DNA from: Deltaproteobacteria bacterium
GTDB lineage: Bacteria; Desulfobacterota; Desulfobulbia; Desulfobulbales; Desulfurivibrionaceae
Assembly: GCA_021802775.1 (NCBI GenBank)
Contig: JAJZRJ010000021.1
Coordinates: 1 to 43,752 of the forward strand
Direction of reading: 5' to 3'
DNA length: 43,752 bases
Position 1 is the stretch's first letter, and every line of letters begins with the position of its first letter. The position numbers and the translations under genes are program-made. This document shows, one piece after another, positions 9,119 to 19,446 of this stretch. A model generated the notes under the pieces. That model ran no database searches, had not been told where the DNA came from, and was given only the letters and a program-made list of their open reading frames with translations.

Positions 9119-10267
9119 GTGGATTATTTTCTGACTGAAGAACAGCAGATGATCGTGGATGTGGCCCGGCAGATCACCGACGAGCTGATCATCCCGCAGC
9201 GGGCCGAGCTGGACGAGACCGAGGAGTATCCGCGGGAAATCCTGAAGGCCATGGCCCAGGCCGATCTCTACGGCCTGTATATTCCTGAAGAATACGGCGG
9301 CTTCGGCGGCGGCCCCTTTGCCATGGTGCTGGCGCTGGAGCAGATTGCCCGCGGCTGTACCGGCGTGGCCACCGCCTATGCGGCCAGCGCCCTGGGCGCC
9401 TACCCGATCCTGATCTCCGGCAGCGACGAGATGAAGCAGAAATATCTGCCCGACATCGCCGCCGGCAAGCGCTTGGCCGCCTTTGCCCTCACCGAGGCCA
9501 ATGCCGGCAGCGATGCCTCCGGCATCCAGACCACCGCGGTGCAGGACGGCGACCACTGGGTCCTGAACGGCACCAAGCAGTGGATCACCAATGCCGGCGA
9601 GGCCGACATCTACACGGTTATCGCCATCACCGACCGGAGCAAGGGACCGCGCGGCGCCACCATGTTCGTGGTGGAGAAGAGCGATCCGGGATTTTCCGTC
9701 GGCCCCAAGGAAAAGAAGATGGGCATCCGCTGCTCCTCTACCTGCGAACTCATCTTCAAGGATTGCCGCATCCCCAAGGACCGGGTGATCGGCCGCCCCG
9801 GCGCAGGCTTTATCACCGTGATGAAGACCCTCGACCTTTCCCGCCCCGGCATCGCTTCCCTGGGTGTGGGCCTGGGTCAGGGAGCGCTCGACGAGGCGGC
9901 CCGCTACGCCAAGCAGCGGGTGCAGTTCGGCAAGCCGATCATCTCCTTCCAGGCGGTGGCCCACATGCTGGCCGACATGGCCATCCAGGTGGAAGCGGCC
10001 CGCGCCCTGGTCTATGCGGCGGCCAAGCATGTCTCCGCCCATCCCAACAACGCCTCCAAGGCCGCCTCGATGTGCAAGGTCTTTGCCACCGACATGGCGA
10101 TGAAGGTGGCCACCGACGCGGTGCAGGTGCTGGCTGGCTACGGCTTCATGCGCGACTATCCGGTGGAGAAGATGATGCGCGACGCCAAGATCCTCCAGAT
10201 CTACGAGGGCACCAACCAGATTCAGCGCAACGTCGTCGGCCAGGAACTGAACAAGGAGTATACCTGA
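9119..10267 (+). CDS. Acyl-CoA dehydrogenase (FAD)
   Basis: A 382-residue flavoenzyme of the acyl-CoA dehydrogenase family, which oxidises acyl-CoA to 2-enoyl-CoA or runs in reverse with reduced Etf. It starts at GTG 9119 (MDYFLTEEQQMIVD). FAD-contact motifs FALTEANAGSDASG and WITNAGEAD are near 122-135 and 159-167. The probable catalytic base is Glu363 in IYEGTNQIQRN, the position used by short-chain and butyryl-CoA-type enzymes. It lies between fabH and etfBA inside a type II fatty-acid synthesis operon, which is unusual. Substrate cannot be read from sequence; a butyryl/short-chain type is the nearest guess. Confidence 0.93.
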   Translation: MDYFLTEEQQMIVDVARQITDELIIPQRAELDETEEYPREILKAMAQADLYGLYIPEEYGGFGGGPFAMVLALEQIARGCTGVATAYAASALGAYPILISGSDEMKQKYLPDIAAGKRLAAFALTEANAGSDASGIQTTAVQDGDHWVLNGTKQWITNAGEADIYTVIAITDRSKGPRGATMFVVEKSDPGFSVGPKEKKMGIRCSSTCELIFKDCRIPKDRVIGRPGAGFITVMKTLDLSRPGIASLGVGLGQGALDEAARYAKQRVQFGKPIISFQAVAHMLADMAIQVEAARALVYAAAKHVSAHPNNASKAASMCKVFATDMAMKVATDAVQVLAGYGFMRDYPVEKMMRDAKILQIYEGTNQIQRNVVGQELNKEYT

Positions 10268-10270
10268 TCC

Positions 10271-11050
10271 ATGAAGATCGTTGTCTGTGTGAAGCAGGTG
10301 CCGGACGCCAAGGATGTGCGGCTCGACCCCAACACCAATACCATGGCGCGCGACGGTGTGCAGTCGATCATGAACCCCTATGACCGCCATGCCCTGGAAG
10401 AGGGGGTGCGGCTCAAGGAACAGTACGGCGGCACCGTGACCGTGCTCAGCATGGGCCCGCCCCAGGCCGGCGAAACCCTGCGCGAGGCCGTGGCCTGCGG
10501 CGCCGACGAGGCGGTGCTGGTTTCGGACCGCGCCTTTGCCGGCGCCGATACCTGGGCCACCACCCACACCCTCTCCCAGGCGATCAGGAAGATCGGCGGC
10601 GCCGATCTGATCCTCTGCGGCAAGCAGGCCATCGACGGCGACACCGCCCAGGTCGGCCCCGGCATTGCCGAGCGGCTCGGCCTGCCCTATGCCGCCTACG
10701 TCAAGAAGGTAGTGGGCTGCGAAAACGGCGCCATCCGCCTCCAGCGGATGATGGACGACGGCTACGACACAGTGGAGATGGACCTGCCCGCCCTGATTAC
10801 CGTGGTGAAGGAGATCAACGAGCCGCGGATCGCCTCGCTCAAGGGCAAGATGAAGGCCAAGAGTATCGCCATCACCACCCTGAACGCCGCCGATATCGAG
10901 GCGGACCCCGACCAGATCGGGCTCAAGGGCTCCACCACCCAGGTGGTCCGGGTTTTTACCCCGGAAGTCCGCGGCGAGCGCGCCATGCTGACCGGCACGG
11001 TCGATGAAGTGGTGGCGCAACTGGCCGACAAACTGGAATCTCTGCTCTAA
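10271..11050 (+). CDS. etfB: Electron-transfer flavoprotein beta subunit
   Basis: This 259-residue beta subunit pairs with EtfA to carry electrons to or from the adjacent acyl-CoA dehydrogenase. It has the EtfB start MKIVVCVKQVPDAKDV, NPYDRHALEEGVRLKE near 36, and the conserved CGKQAIDGDTAQVGPGIAERLG nucleotide region near 115-135, then PALITVVKEINEPRIASLKG. Only three bases separate it from the dehydrogenase gene. Whether it binds the second FAD needed for electron bifurcation cannot be settled by eye. Confidence 0.95.
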   Translation: MKIVVCVKQVPDAKDVRLDPNTNTMARDGVQSIMNPYDRHALEEGVRLKEQYGGTVTVLSMGPPQAGETLREAVACGADEAVLVSDRAFAGADTWATTHTLSQAIRKIGGADLILCGKQAIDGDTAQVGPGIAERLGLPYAAYVKKVVGCENGAIRLQRMMDDGYDTVEMDLPALITVVKEINEPRIASLKGKMKAKSIAITTLNAADIEADPDQIGLKGSTTQVVRVFTPEVRGERAMLTGTVDEVVAQLADKLESLL

Positions 11051-11064
11051 GGGGAACGGAGAGC

Positions 11065-12258
11065 ATGCTACGGATTGATATCGAAGCCTGTATCGGGTGC
11101 GGGATCTGCGAGCAGACCTGCACCTTCGGTGCCATCAAGGTCGAAGAAGGTCATGCCGTGGTGGGGGATAATTGCACCCTCTGCGGCAACTGCGTCGATG
11201 CCTGCGAGGTCGGCGCGCTCACCATCGAGCGGGAGGAGCGGGCCACCAAGGGCGACCTCGCCGACTGGTCCGGGGTTTGGGTCTATGCCGAACACCGCCA
11301 TGGCCGCACCGCGCCGGTGGCCTTTGAGTTGCTCGGCATCGGTCGCACGCTTGCCGATGAGCGCGGGGTAAAACTCGCCGCCGTGCTTATCGGTTCCGGT
11401 CTCGACGGCCAGGCCGAAGAGCTGGTCGCTGCCGGCGCCGACGTCGTCTACCGGGCCGATGACCCGGCCCTGGCCCATTTCACCGACGACGCCTACGGTA
11501 ATGTGCTCACCGATCTCATCCGCGAACACCGGCCGGAAATCGTGCTGGCCGGCGCCACCGCCATCGGCCGCTCCTTCATCCCCCGGGTGGCGACCTCGTT
11601 GGCCACCGGTCTCACCGCCGACTGCACCGAGCTTGCCATCCGCGCCGAGGATGGCGCGCTGCTCCAGACCCGGCCCGCCTTTGGCGGCAACATCATGGCC
11701 ACCATCGTCTGCCCCCATACCCGGCCGCAAATCGCCACCGTGCGGCCGCTGGTGATGAAGCCGCTCGCTCGCGACGCGGCCCGGCAGGGCGCCATTGTCG
11801 AGGTGAAACCCGCTGCCGACCGCATCAAATCGCGGGTGCGGGTGCTGGAAAGTGTGGTCGAGGAGCAGGACCAGGTCAACCTCTGCGAGGCGGATGTGGT
11901 GGTGGCCGGTGGCCGCGGCCTGGACGACGCCAAGGGCTTTGCCCGGATCCGCGAGCTGGCCGAGGTGCTGGGCGGGGCCGTGGCTGCCTCCCGCGCCGCG
12001 GTGGACAGCGGCTGGATCGGCTACCCCCATCAGGTCGGCCAGACCGGCAAGACCGTGGCCCCCAAGCTCTACATCGCCTGCGGCATCTCCGGCGCGATCC
12101 AGCATCTGGTGGGCATGCAGTCCTCCGAGACCATCATCGCCATCAACAAGGACCCCAACGCCCCGATCTTCGACGTGGCCACCTACGGCGTGGTCGGCGA
12201 TCTCTTCGAGATCGTGCCGAAACTGGTCGAACGCATGCGGGAGAGGAACGCACGATGA
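11065..12258 (+). CDS. etfA: EtfA with N-terminal 2[4Fe-4S] ferredoxin domain
   Basis: A 397-residue fusion. Residues 1-55 form a bacterial ferredoxin with two CxxCxxCxxxC sets (C9, C12, C15, C19 and C37, C40, C43, C47). The remainder is an Etf alpha chain with the C-terminal FAD-binding segment [32 protein letters not shown] in the last quarter. Ferredoxin-fused EtfA proteins are known in anaerobes and give a direct path between iron-sulfur carriers and flavin. The start has GGAG upstream. It overlaps fabG by four bases, so its translation is tied to a core fatty-acid gene. Confidence 0.95.
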   Translation: MLRIDIEACIGCGICEQTCTFGAIKVEEGHAVVGDNCTLCGNCVDACEVGALTIEREERATKGDLADWSGVWVYAEHRHGRTAPVAFELLGIGRTLADERGVKLAAVLIGSGLDGQAEELVAAGADVVYRADDPALAHFTDDAYGNVLTDLIREHRPEIVLAGATAIGRSFIPRVATSLATGLTADCTELAIRAEDGALLQTRPAFGGNIMATIVCPHTRPQIATVRPLVMKPLARDAARQGAIVEVKPAADRIKSRVRVLESVVEEQDQVNLCEADVVVAGGRGLDDAKGFARIRELAEVLGGAVAASRAAVDSGWIGYPHQVGQTGKTVAPKLYIACGISGAIQHLVGMQSSETIIAINKDPNAPIFDVATYGVVGDLFEIVPKLVERMRERNAR

Positions 12259-13004
12259 GCAGTCTGAGCGGCAAGATTGCGGTGGTGACCGGCGGCAGCC
12301 GGGGCATTGGCCGGGCCATCTGCCTGCGCCTTGCGGCCATGGGCGCCACGGTGATCGTCAATTACGTGAGCAACCCCGCGGCCGCCGAGGAGACCGCAAC
12401 GGCCATCCGCCAGCAGGGCGGCATTGCCGAGGTCAGCAGGTTCAACGTGGCCGACACCGCCGAGACCGAGGCGGCCTTGAAGAAGGTGCTTGACGACCAC
12501 GGCCGCATCGATATCCTGGTGAACAACGCCGGCATCACTCGGGACGGCCTCTTGATGAAGATGAAGGACGAGCAGTGGGACGAGGTGCTCAACACCAATC
12601 TCAAGGGCGCCTTCACCTGCATCCGCGCGGTGTCGCGCTCGATGATGAAGCAGCGCTGGGGCCGGATCATCAACATCTCGTCGGTCATCGGTTTTGCCGG
12701 CAATGCCGGTCAGGTCAACTACGCGGCGGCCAAGGCCGGCATGGCGGGCCTCACCCGCTCGGTGGCCAAGGAACTCGCCTCGCGCGGCATCACCGCCAAC
12801 GGGGTGGCGCCGGGCTATATCGTCACCGACATGACCAGGGACCTGCCCCCGGAGATCACCGAGAAGATCAAGGCGGAGATCCCGCTGGGCACCTTGGGCG
12901 AGGCCGACGATATCGCGGCGGCGGTCGCCTATCTGGCAAGCGAGGAGGCGCGCTACGTGACCGGGCAGTTCATACATGTAAATGGCGGCATGTTCATGGG
13001 ATAG
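12255..13004 (+). CDS. fabG: 3-oxoacyl-ACP reductase
   Basis: It reduces 3-oxoacyl-ACP with NADPH in each elongation round. The 249-residue short-chain dehydrogenase shows TGGSRGIG (12-19), NNAG (90-93) and the triad Ser143, Tyr156 and Lys160, followed by APGYIVTDM. Its ATG overlaps the etfA stop. The stop codon lies inside the first hairpin of a palindrome-rich repeat. Confidence 0.97.
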   Translation: MSSLSGKIAVVTGGSRGIGRAICLRLAAMGATVIVNYVSNPAAAEETATAIRQQGGIAEVSRFNVADTAETEAALKKVLDDHGRIDILVNNAGITRDGLLMKMKDEQWDEVLNTNLKGAFTCIRAVSRSMMKQRWGRIINISSVIGFAGNAGQVNYAAAKAGMAGLTRSVAKELASRGITANGVAPGYIVTDMTRDLPPEITEKIKAEIPLGTLGEADDIAAAVAYLASEEARYVTGQFIHVNGGMFMG

Positions 13005-13148
13005 CAGCCCGTTGAAAAACGGGCTGCTGGCACCACAGGGAGGTGGCGCCGAATTTTGCCGGCCCGAAAGGGCCAAGAAATTCGCGAGGTTGGCCAAAGC
13101 GCCTTTGGCCAACCGACAGTTGAAAAAGCCAGGGATGGTTTTTTCAAC
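13003..13148 (+). repeat. Palindrome-rich intergenic repeat, copy 1
   Basis: Three strong hairpins and a small one stand in a row between fabG and acpP. They are an 11-bp stem with GAAA loop at 13003-13028; GGCCC/GGGCC around GAAA near 13062-13075; a perfect 12-bp stem with CGC loop at 13088-13114; and a 12-bp stem (GTTGAAAAAGCC with GGTTTTTTCAAC) at 13119-13148. The order of blocks matches, in reverse, the sequence after ftsK. The final A/T-flanked stem could slow or end transcription in both directions, which may set the fabG to acpP ratio. Confidence 0.6.
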
Positions 13149-13224
13149 GGACTGATAGAAGCGGGAAAACAGGCAGCAACACACAGCCAACTGTGCAGTC
13201 AGGAACCAGTAAGGAGAACAGATC

Positions 13225-13458
13225 ATGTCAGTAGAACAGAAACTCATTGATATCATTGCCGAGCAGCTGAGCGTGGACAAGGCCAAGGTCGTGCCGGGTG
13301 CCTCCTTTGTCGATGACCTGGGCGCCGATTCCCTCGACCTGGTCGAGTTGATCATGGCCATGGAAGAGGCGTTCGACACCGAGATCGCCGACGAGGTGGC
13401 CGAGAAAATCACCACCGTGCAGCATGCCATCGATCATATCAAGAAGGTTGCCGGCTGA
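13225..13458 (+). CDS. acpP: Acyl carrier protein
   Basis: A 77-residue acidic helical protein that carries acyl chains on a phosphopantetheine arm at Ser36 ([10 protein letters not shown]). It has AAGGAG a suitable distance before the ATG. The long hairpin-rich leader upstream and the stem-loop downstream probably let acpP mRNA accumulate separately from its neighbours. Confidence 0.98.
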   Translation: MSVEQKLIDIIAEQLSVDKAKVVPGASFVDDLGADSLDLVELIMAMEEAFDTEIADEVAEKITTVQHAIDHIKKVAG

Positions 13459-13508
13459 GATCGCTTTGCCCCGCACGGGGCATCGATTGCCGGATGAGGT
13501 AGGTGGCC

Positions 13509-13537
13509 GTCTTGGCAGGTGATTCGCCTGCCAGGAC
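13509..13537 (+). promoter_or_regulatory. Stem-loop between acpP and fabF
   Basis: GTCTTGGCAGG pairs with CCTGCCAGGAC (11 bp, one wobble) around TGATTCG. A smaller GCCCCG/CGGGGC stem lies at 13468-13481. Neither has a T tract, so an mRNA processing or 3'-protection role is likelier than termination. Confidence 0.5.
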
Positions 13538-13569
13538 GTTCCTTTCTCAAGCATACGGAGAGGCCGAAG

Positions 13570-14811
<1,242 letters not shown>

Positions 14812-14812
14812 G

Positions 14813-15235
14813 ATGAAGGTTGTCATCGGTTGTGACCACGGCGGCTTGCTGCTCAAGAACGGGATCGTGGCCCTGCTCCAGGGGCTTGGCCACCAGATCG
14901 AGGATGTCGGCACCTTTACCAACGACTCGGTGGATTATCCGGAGTTCGCCAAGACTGTCTGCGCCAAGGTGCAGGACGGCACCTGCGAACGGGGTATCCT
15001 CATCTGCGGTACCGGCATCGGCATGTCCATGGTGGCGAACCGCTTCGAGGGCATCCGGGCGGCGCTCTGCCACGAACTCTTCACCGCGCGGATGAGCCGG
15101 GAGCACAACGACGCCAACGTGTTGTGCCTCGGTGCCCGGGTGATCGGGCCGGGGCTCGCCGACGAGATTGTGCGGGTCTGGATGACCACCGAGTTTGCCG
15201 GTGGCCGTCATTTGAAACGGATCGAGATGTTTTAA
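14813..15235 (+). CDS. rpiB: Ribose-5-phosphate isomerase B
   Basis: It interconverts ribose 5-phosphate and ribulose 5-phosphate. The 140-residue protein has the N-terminal CDHGG motif, the ICGTGIGMS catalytic loop (active-site Cys near 65) and [15 protein letters not shown]. It starts one base after the fabF stop. The fabF-rpiB-glyA order recurs in deltaproteobacteria. It supplies ribulose 5-phosphate, a substrate of RibBA further down. Confidence 0.95.
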   Translation: MKVVIGCDHGGLLLKNGIVALLQGLGHQIEDVGTFTNDSVDYPEFAKTVCAKVQDGTCERGILICGTGIGMSMVANRFEGIRAALCHELFTARMSREHNDANVLCLGARVIGPGLADEIVRVWMTTEFAGGRHLKRIEMF

Positions 15236-15365
15236 CCACCGCCGGATTTGCCGGCGGAGAAGAGGCAGTGTGAAGACGGCCAGCAGGGTGCCGGAAACAA
15301 ACAAGCCCGCGGCCGTGCTTTCTTTTCAACGCAGCGTAACAATGCAACAAGGGCAGAGGCACACC

Positions 15366-16619
15366 GTGTCGTATCTCAAGAACAGTGATCCGGAGATTTA
15401 CCGCTCCATCCGCCACGAACTGGAGCGCCAGAACAGCCAGCTCGAACTCATCGCTTCGGAGAATATTGTCAGCGAGGCGGTGCTGGAGGCGCAGGGCTCG
15501 ATCTTCACCAACAAGTACGCCGAGGGCTACCCGCATCGCCGCTATTACGGCGGCTGCGAGTATGCCGACGAGGTGGAGTCGCTGGCCATCGAGCGGGCCA
15601 AGGCGATCTTTAACGCCGAATACGCCAACGTTCAGCCCCATTCCGGCAGCCAGGCCAACATGGCGGTCTATTTCGCCACCCTCACCCCCGGCGACGTGGT
15701 GCTCGGCATGGATCTCGCCCACGGCGGCCATCTCACCCACGGCAGCAGCGTCAACTTCTCGGGCCAGCTCTACCATTTCGTCTCCTACGGGGTGGATCGG
15801 ACCAGCGAGCGGATTGACATGGCCGAGGTGGAGCGGATCGCCCTCACCCACAAACCCAAGATGATCGTGGCCGGTGCCAGCGCCTACCCGCGCATCCTCG
15901 ATTTTGCCGCCTTCCGCGCCATTGCCGACAAGGTCGGCGCGCTTTTCATGGTGGACATGGCCCATATCGCCGGCCTGGTGGCCGCTGGTCAGCATCCCTC
16001 GCCGGTGCTCCACGCCCATTTCGTCACCACCACCACCCACAAGACCATGCGTGGTCCGCGTGGCGGCCTGATCCTGGCCAAGGAGGAGTTCGGCAAGAAG
16101 CTCGACAGCAAGATTTTCCCCGGCATTCAGGGCGGCCCCTTGGTGCACGTCATCGCCGCCAAGGCCGTGGCCTTCAAGGAGGCCATGGGCGATGGCTTCC
16201 GGCGTGATATGGCCCAGGTGGTCAAGAACGCCCAAGCCCTGGCCGCGGCCCTCACCGGCTATGGTTTCCGGCTGGTCTCCGGCGGCACCGACAACCACCT
16301 GATGCTTGTTGACCTCTCCAACAAGGGGGTAACGGGCAAGGAGACCGAGGAGGCCCTGGAGCATGCCGGACTCACCGTGAACAAGAACGCGGTGCCCTTC
16401 GATATCCAGAGCCGCTTCGTGACCGGCGGCATCCGCATCGGCACCCCGTCGGTCACCACGCGGGGGCTCAAGGAGGCGGAGATGGGGCAGATCGCCGCCT
16501 GGATCAACCGGGCGGTCGAGAACCGCGGCAACAGCAATGAGCTGGACAAGATCCGGGGCGAGGTGCGGCAGCTTTGCGAGCGCTTCCCGCTCTATCCCGA
16601 CCGGATGGCCGCCGAGTGA
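15366..16619 (+). CDS. glyA: Serine hydroxymethyltransferase
   Basis: This PLP enzyme converts serine and tetrahydrofolate to glycine and methylene-tetrahydrofolate. The 417-residue protein shows [10 protein letters not shown] near 27-36, [11 protein letters not shown] at 53-63, HGGHLTHG near 119-126 and the PLP lysine Lys226 in [14 protein letters not shown]. The GTG at 15366 is chosen because it gives the usual family length and follows AGAGG. Alternatives are ATG 15342 and GTG 15270, the latter with AAGAGG, which would add 32 poorly conserved residues. A 7-bp stem (15239-15245 with 15251-15257) lies upstream. Confidence 0.95.
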   Translation: MSYLKNSDPEIYRSIRHELERQNSQLELIASENIVSEAVLEAQGSIFTNKYAEGYPHRRYYGGCEYADEVESLAIERAKAIFNAEYANVQPHSGSQANMAVYFATLTPGDVVLGMDLAHGGHLTHGSSVNFSGQLYHFVSYGVDRTSERIDMAEVERIALTHKPKMIVAGASAYPRILDFAAFRAIADKVGALFMVDMAHIAGLVAAGQHPSPVLHAHFVTTTTHKTMRGPRGGLILAKEEFGKKLDSKIFPGIQGGPLVHVIAAKAVAFKEAMGDGFRRDMAQVVKNAQALAAALTGYGFRLVSGGTDNHLMLVDLSNKGVTGKETEEALEHAGLTVNKNAVPFDIQSRFVTGGIRIGTPSVTTRGLKEAEMGQIAAWINRAVENRGNSNELDKIRGEVRQLCERFPLYPDRMAAE

Positions 16620-16623
16620 TGGT

Positions 16624-17079
16624 ATGAGCGACAGCCGCCCCTCGTGGGAAGAATATTTCATGTCGATCACCGAGCTGGTGGCCCAGCGCTCCACCTGCCT
16701 GCGCCGCAAGGTTGGCGCCATTCTGGTGCGGGACAAACGCATCATCGCCACCGGGTACAATGGGGCGCCGAGCGGCATCCGCCATTGTCTCGATGTCGGC
16801 TGCCTGCGGGAGCAGCAGGGCATTCCCTCGGGGGAACGCCATGAGCTGTGCCGGGGGCTGCACGCCGAGCAGAACGCCATTATCCAGGCGGCGTTGCATG
16901 GCGTCGGGGTGGCGGGCTCCGCGCTCTTCTGCACCAACATGCCCTGTTCCATCTGCAGCAAGATGCTGATCAACGCCCGCATCGAGAAGATATACTACCG
17001 CGAAGGGTATGCCGATACCCTCTCCACCTCGTTGATGGCAGAGGCCGGCATCCCCTTGATCCAGTTGCAGTTCGGCTGA
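16624..17079 (+). CDS. comEB: dCMP deaminase (ComEB family)
   Basis: A zinc-dependent cytidine/deoxycytidylate deaminase of 151 residues that turns dCMP into dUMP for thymidylate synthesis. The zinc and catalytic residues are His80 with Glu82 (HAEQNAI) and Cys108/Cys111 (PCSIC). [11 protein letters not shown] near 50-60 contributes to substrate binding in the family. It starts five bases after glyA. GlyA provides methylene-tetrahydrofolate, which thymidylate synthase uses with dUMP, so the pair makes metabolic sense. Confidence 0.93.
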   Translation: MSDSRPSWEEYFMSITELVAQRSTCLRRKVGAILVRDKRIIATGYNGAPSGIRHCLDVGCLREQQGIPSGERHELCRGLHAEQNAIIQAALHGVGVAGSALFCTNMPCSICSKMLINARIEKIYYREGYADTLSTSLMAEAGIPLIQLQFG

Positions 17080-17133
17080 GGGCACCGGGGCGGCTCCCGG
17101 CCCGGCCACTGCGCAACCCATGAGGCAGCTGGC

Positions 17134-17601
17134 ATGAAATGCCCCTATTGCGGTCATCTGGAAAACCGGGTGGTGGATTCCCGGCTGAACAAGGACTACA
17201 CCATCACCCGTCGCCGTCGGATGTGCGATTCCTGCAACCGGCGCTTCACCACCTACGAACGGCTGGAAGTGACCATGCCGATGCTGGTCAAGAAGGATGG
17301 CCGGCGCGAGGCGTGGGATCGGCAAAAGGTGGCGGACGGCATGATGAAGGCCTGCGAGAAGCGGCCGGTAAGCATCGAGCGGATCGACGAGTTTGTCGAC
17401 ACCCTGGAGCGCGAGTTGCAGGATATGGGCGAGCGCGAGATTCCGGTGCGCCTCATCGGTGAGCGGGTGATGGAGGGATTGCGCCAGATCGACGGGGTGG
17501 CCTATGTGCGGTTCGCCTCGGTCTATCGCCAGTTCAAGGACCTGAACGAGTTCATGAACGAGCTCAAGGGCATGCTCGGCGGGCCGGAAGGGGCTGCGTG
17601 A
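17134..17601 (+). CDS. nrdR: Transcriptional repressor NrdR
   Basis: A 155-residue repressor of ribonucleotide reductase genes. The N-terminal zinc ribbon uses C3, C6, C31 and C34, with the RRRR basic patch at about 26-29. The rest is an ATP-cone domain (about 46-136) that senses ATP/dATP. It begins with [17 protein letters not shown] as in the family. Its TGA overlaps the GTG of ribD. NrdR boxes were not seen in this window; its targets should be elsewhere. Confidence 0.97.
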   Translation: MKCPYCGHLENRVVDSRLNKDYTITRRRRMCDSCNRRFTTYERLEVTMPMLVKKDGRREAWDRQKVADGMMKACEKRPVSIERIDEFVDTLERELQDMGEREIPVRLIGERVMEGLRQIDGVAYVRFASVYRQFKDLNEFMNELKGMLGGPEGAA

Positions 17602-18716
17602 GCGCCGCCGACCTCGACTACATGCGGCTCGCCCTGCGCGAGGCGAAAAAAGGTATCGGCCGTACCTCGCCCAACCCCGCGGTCGGCGCGGTGGTGCTCA
17701 AAAACGGCATGGTGGTGGGCAAGGGGTATCACCGCAAGGCCGGTACCCCCCATGCCGAGGTGCATGCCTTAAACGCAGCAGGGGCCAAGGCCAAGGGCGC
17801 CACGCTTTACGTGACCCTGGAGCCCTGCAACCACACCGGCCGCACCCCGCCCTGCACCGCGGCGATTTTGCAAAGCGGCATCCGGCGGGTGGTGATCGGC
17901 ATGGCCGATCCCGACCCGAGGGTCGCGGGCGGCGGAGCCGAGTATCTTGCCAGCCGGGGGGTGAGCGTGGTGAGCGGGGTGCTGGAGGCGGAATGCCGTG
18001 CCATCAACCGCCCCTTTATCAAACATGCCACCACCGGCCTGCCGTGGGTAATCATGAAGGCGGGCATGAGCCTCGACGGCCGCATCGCCACCGCCACCGG
18101 CCACAGCAACTGGATCACCGGCAAAGCGTCCCGCCATTATGTGCACCGGCTTCGCGACCGGGTTGATGCCATTCTGGTGGGGAGCGGTACGGCGCTGGCC
18201 GACGACCCGTCGCTGACCACCCGGCTGCCGGGCGGCCGCGGCCGCGATCCGCTGCGGGTGGTGCTCGACACCGCGCTGCGGCTGCCGGCGATGGCGAAGA
18301 TGCTGACCCAGGAATCGGCCGGCCGGACCATGATTTTCTGCGGCCCGCAGTCGGCGGCAAACAAGGTCAAGGCCTTGGCGGCGGCCGGTGCCCTGATCCG
18401 GCCGGTATCCCTGCACCCCGGCGGCGGCCTCGATCTGAAGCTGGTGCTGCGGCAACTGGGCAGCGAAGGGATTACCAGCGTGCTGGTGGAGGGCGGCGGC
18501 ACCGTGCATGGCGCGCTGTTGCGCGCCGGCCTGGTGGATGAGGTGAAGATGTTCGTCGCCCCCATCTTCCTCGGGGCTGATGGCGTGCCGGTGGCGGACC
18601 GGTTGGGCGTGACGCTGATCAACGCGGCCCCGCGGCTTTCCGAGGTTCGCACCCGCCGCTTCGGCGACGATGTGCTCATTGAAGGATTGTTGGCAGGAGC
18701 CACGGCGGTCGGTTGA
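17598..18716 (+). CDS. ribD: Bifunctional riboflavin deaminase-reductase
   Basis: It carries out the second and third steps of riboflavin synthesis. In the 372-residue protein, residues 1-145 form the deaminase, with zinc site His52/Glu54 (HAEVHAL) and Cys77/Cys86 ([11 protein letters not shown]). Residues about 147-365 form the NADPH-dependent reductase ([30 protein letters not shown]). It starts at GTG overlapping the nrdR stop. No FMN riboswitch precedes it, which fits its place inside a long operon. Confidence 0.96.
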   Translation: MSAADLDYMRLALREAKKGIGRTSPNPAVGAVVLKNGMVVGKGYHRKAGTPHAEVHALNAAGAKAKGATLYVTLEPCNHTGRTPPCTAAILQSGIRRVVIGMADPDPRVAGGGAEYLASRGVSVVSGVLEAECRAINRPFIKHATTGLPWVIMKAGMSLDGRIATATGHSNWITGKASRHYVHRLRDRVDAILVGSGTALADDPSLTTRLPGGRGRDPLRVVLDTALRLPAMAKMLTQESAGRTMIFCGPQSAANKVKALAAAGALIRPVSLHPGGGLDLKLVLRQLGSEGITSVLVEGGGTVHGALLRAGLVDEVKMFVAPIFLGADGVPVADRLGVTLINAAPRLSEVRTRRFGDDVLIEGLLAGATAVG

Positions 18717-18765
18717 CTTGTGGCGATCAGTGCTTATTGATACGACCTTAAGGATGCAAGACGCG

Positions 18766-19422
18766 ATGTTTACCGGAATCATTCTGGGCAAGGGCACCAT
18801 CTTCGAGAAGCGGCCGTCCGGCGGCGGCATGCTCTTTGGCCTGGCTGCGGACTTCGACCTGCCGGAGCCGGAAGAGGGCGAGTCCATCGCGGTGAACGGC
18901 GTCTGCCTCACGGCCAGGGAGATGCACGGTCGTCGTTTTCTGGTCGATGTCTCGCCGGAGAGCCTCTCCCGCACCAATCTCGGTCGCCTGACCACCGGCT
19001 CGGCGGTCAACTTGGAGCGGGCCTTGCGCCTAAGTGATCGCCTGGGCGGTCACCTGGTGAGCGGCCACGTGGATGCCACTACCGGGGTGCTGGAGAAGAA
19101 GCCCTTGGGCGATTTCGTGCTCTTTACCTTTGCGGTGCCGCAGGGGCTGGGCCGGTACATCATTGAAAAGGGCTCCATTGCCATCGACGGCATCAGCCTT
19201 ACGGTGAATCACGTGGATGCCAAGACCTTTTCGGTGTCGATCATCCCGCACACCCTGCTGGTGACCACGCTGGGCGCCATCAAGGCCGGCGACAGCGTGA
19301 ACATCGAGGTGGACCCCATCGGCAAGTATGTGGAAAAGCTGCTCGCGGCCAAGGATGCCGAGGGGGTGCAGACTTCCCGCATCAACCCCGCCTTTCTGGC
19401 GGAACACGGATTTCTCAAGTAG
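18766..19422 (+). CDS. ribE: Riboflavin synthase alpha chain
   Basis: It dismutates two 6,7-dimethyl-8-ribityllumazine molecules to riboflavin. The 218-residue protein has two tandem lumazine-binding repeats, starting with MFTGIILGKG and with IIEKGSIAIDGISLTVN. HLVSGHVDATTGV joins them. AAGGA lies about 12 bases upstream of the ATG. It sits between ribD and ribBA. Confidence 0.96.
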   Translation: MFTGIILGKGTIFEKRPSGGGMLFGLAADFDLPEPEEGESIAVNGVCLTAREMHGRRFLVDVSPESLSRTNLGRLTTGSAVNLERALRLSDRLGGHLVSGHVDATTGVLEKKPLGDFVLFTFAVPQGLGRYIIEKGSIAIDGISLTVNHVDAKTFSVSIIPHTLLVTTLGAIKAGDSVNIEVDPIGKYVEKLLAAKDAEGVQTSRINPAFLAEHGFLK

Positions 19423-19446
19423 AATAGCACGTAAAGGGGTGACCCC

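Noticed and set aside
9056..11020. 654-codon open frame on the minus strand across acd and etfB
   Set aside because: It is antisense to genes with full family motifs and is rich in His/Gly/Leu runs typical of the reverse frame of GC-rich DNA. No ribosome-binding site or recognisable domain.
12362..13430. Minus-strand frames opposite fabG and acpP, including one of 415 codons
   Set aside because: They run through the hairpin-rich spacer and the antisense of two clear genes.
15081..16982. 633-codon minus frame opposite glyA
   Set aside because: Shadow frame; glyA and comEB on the plus strand carry all family residues.
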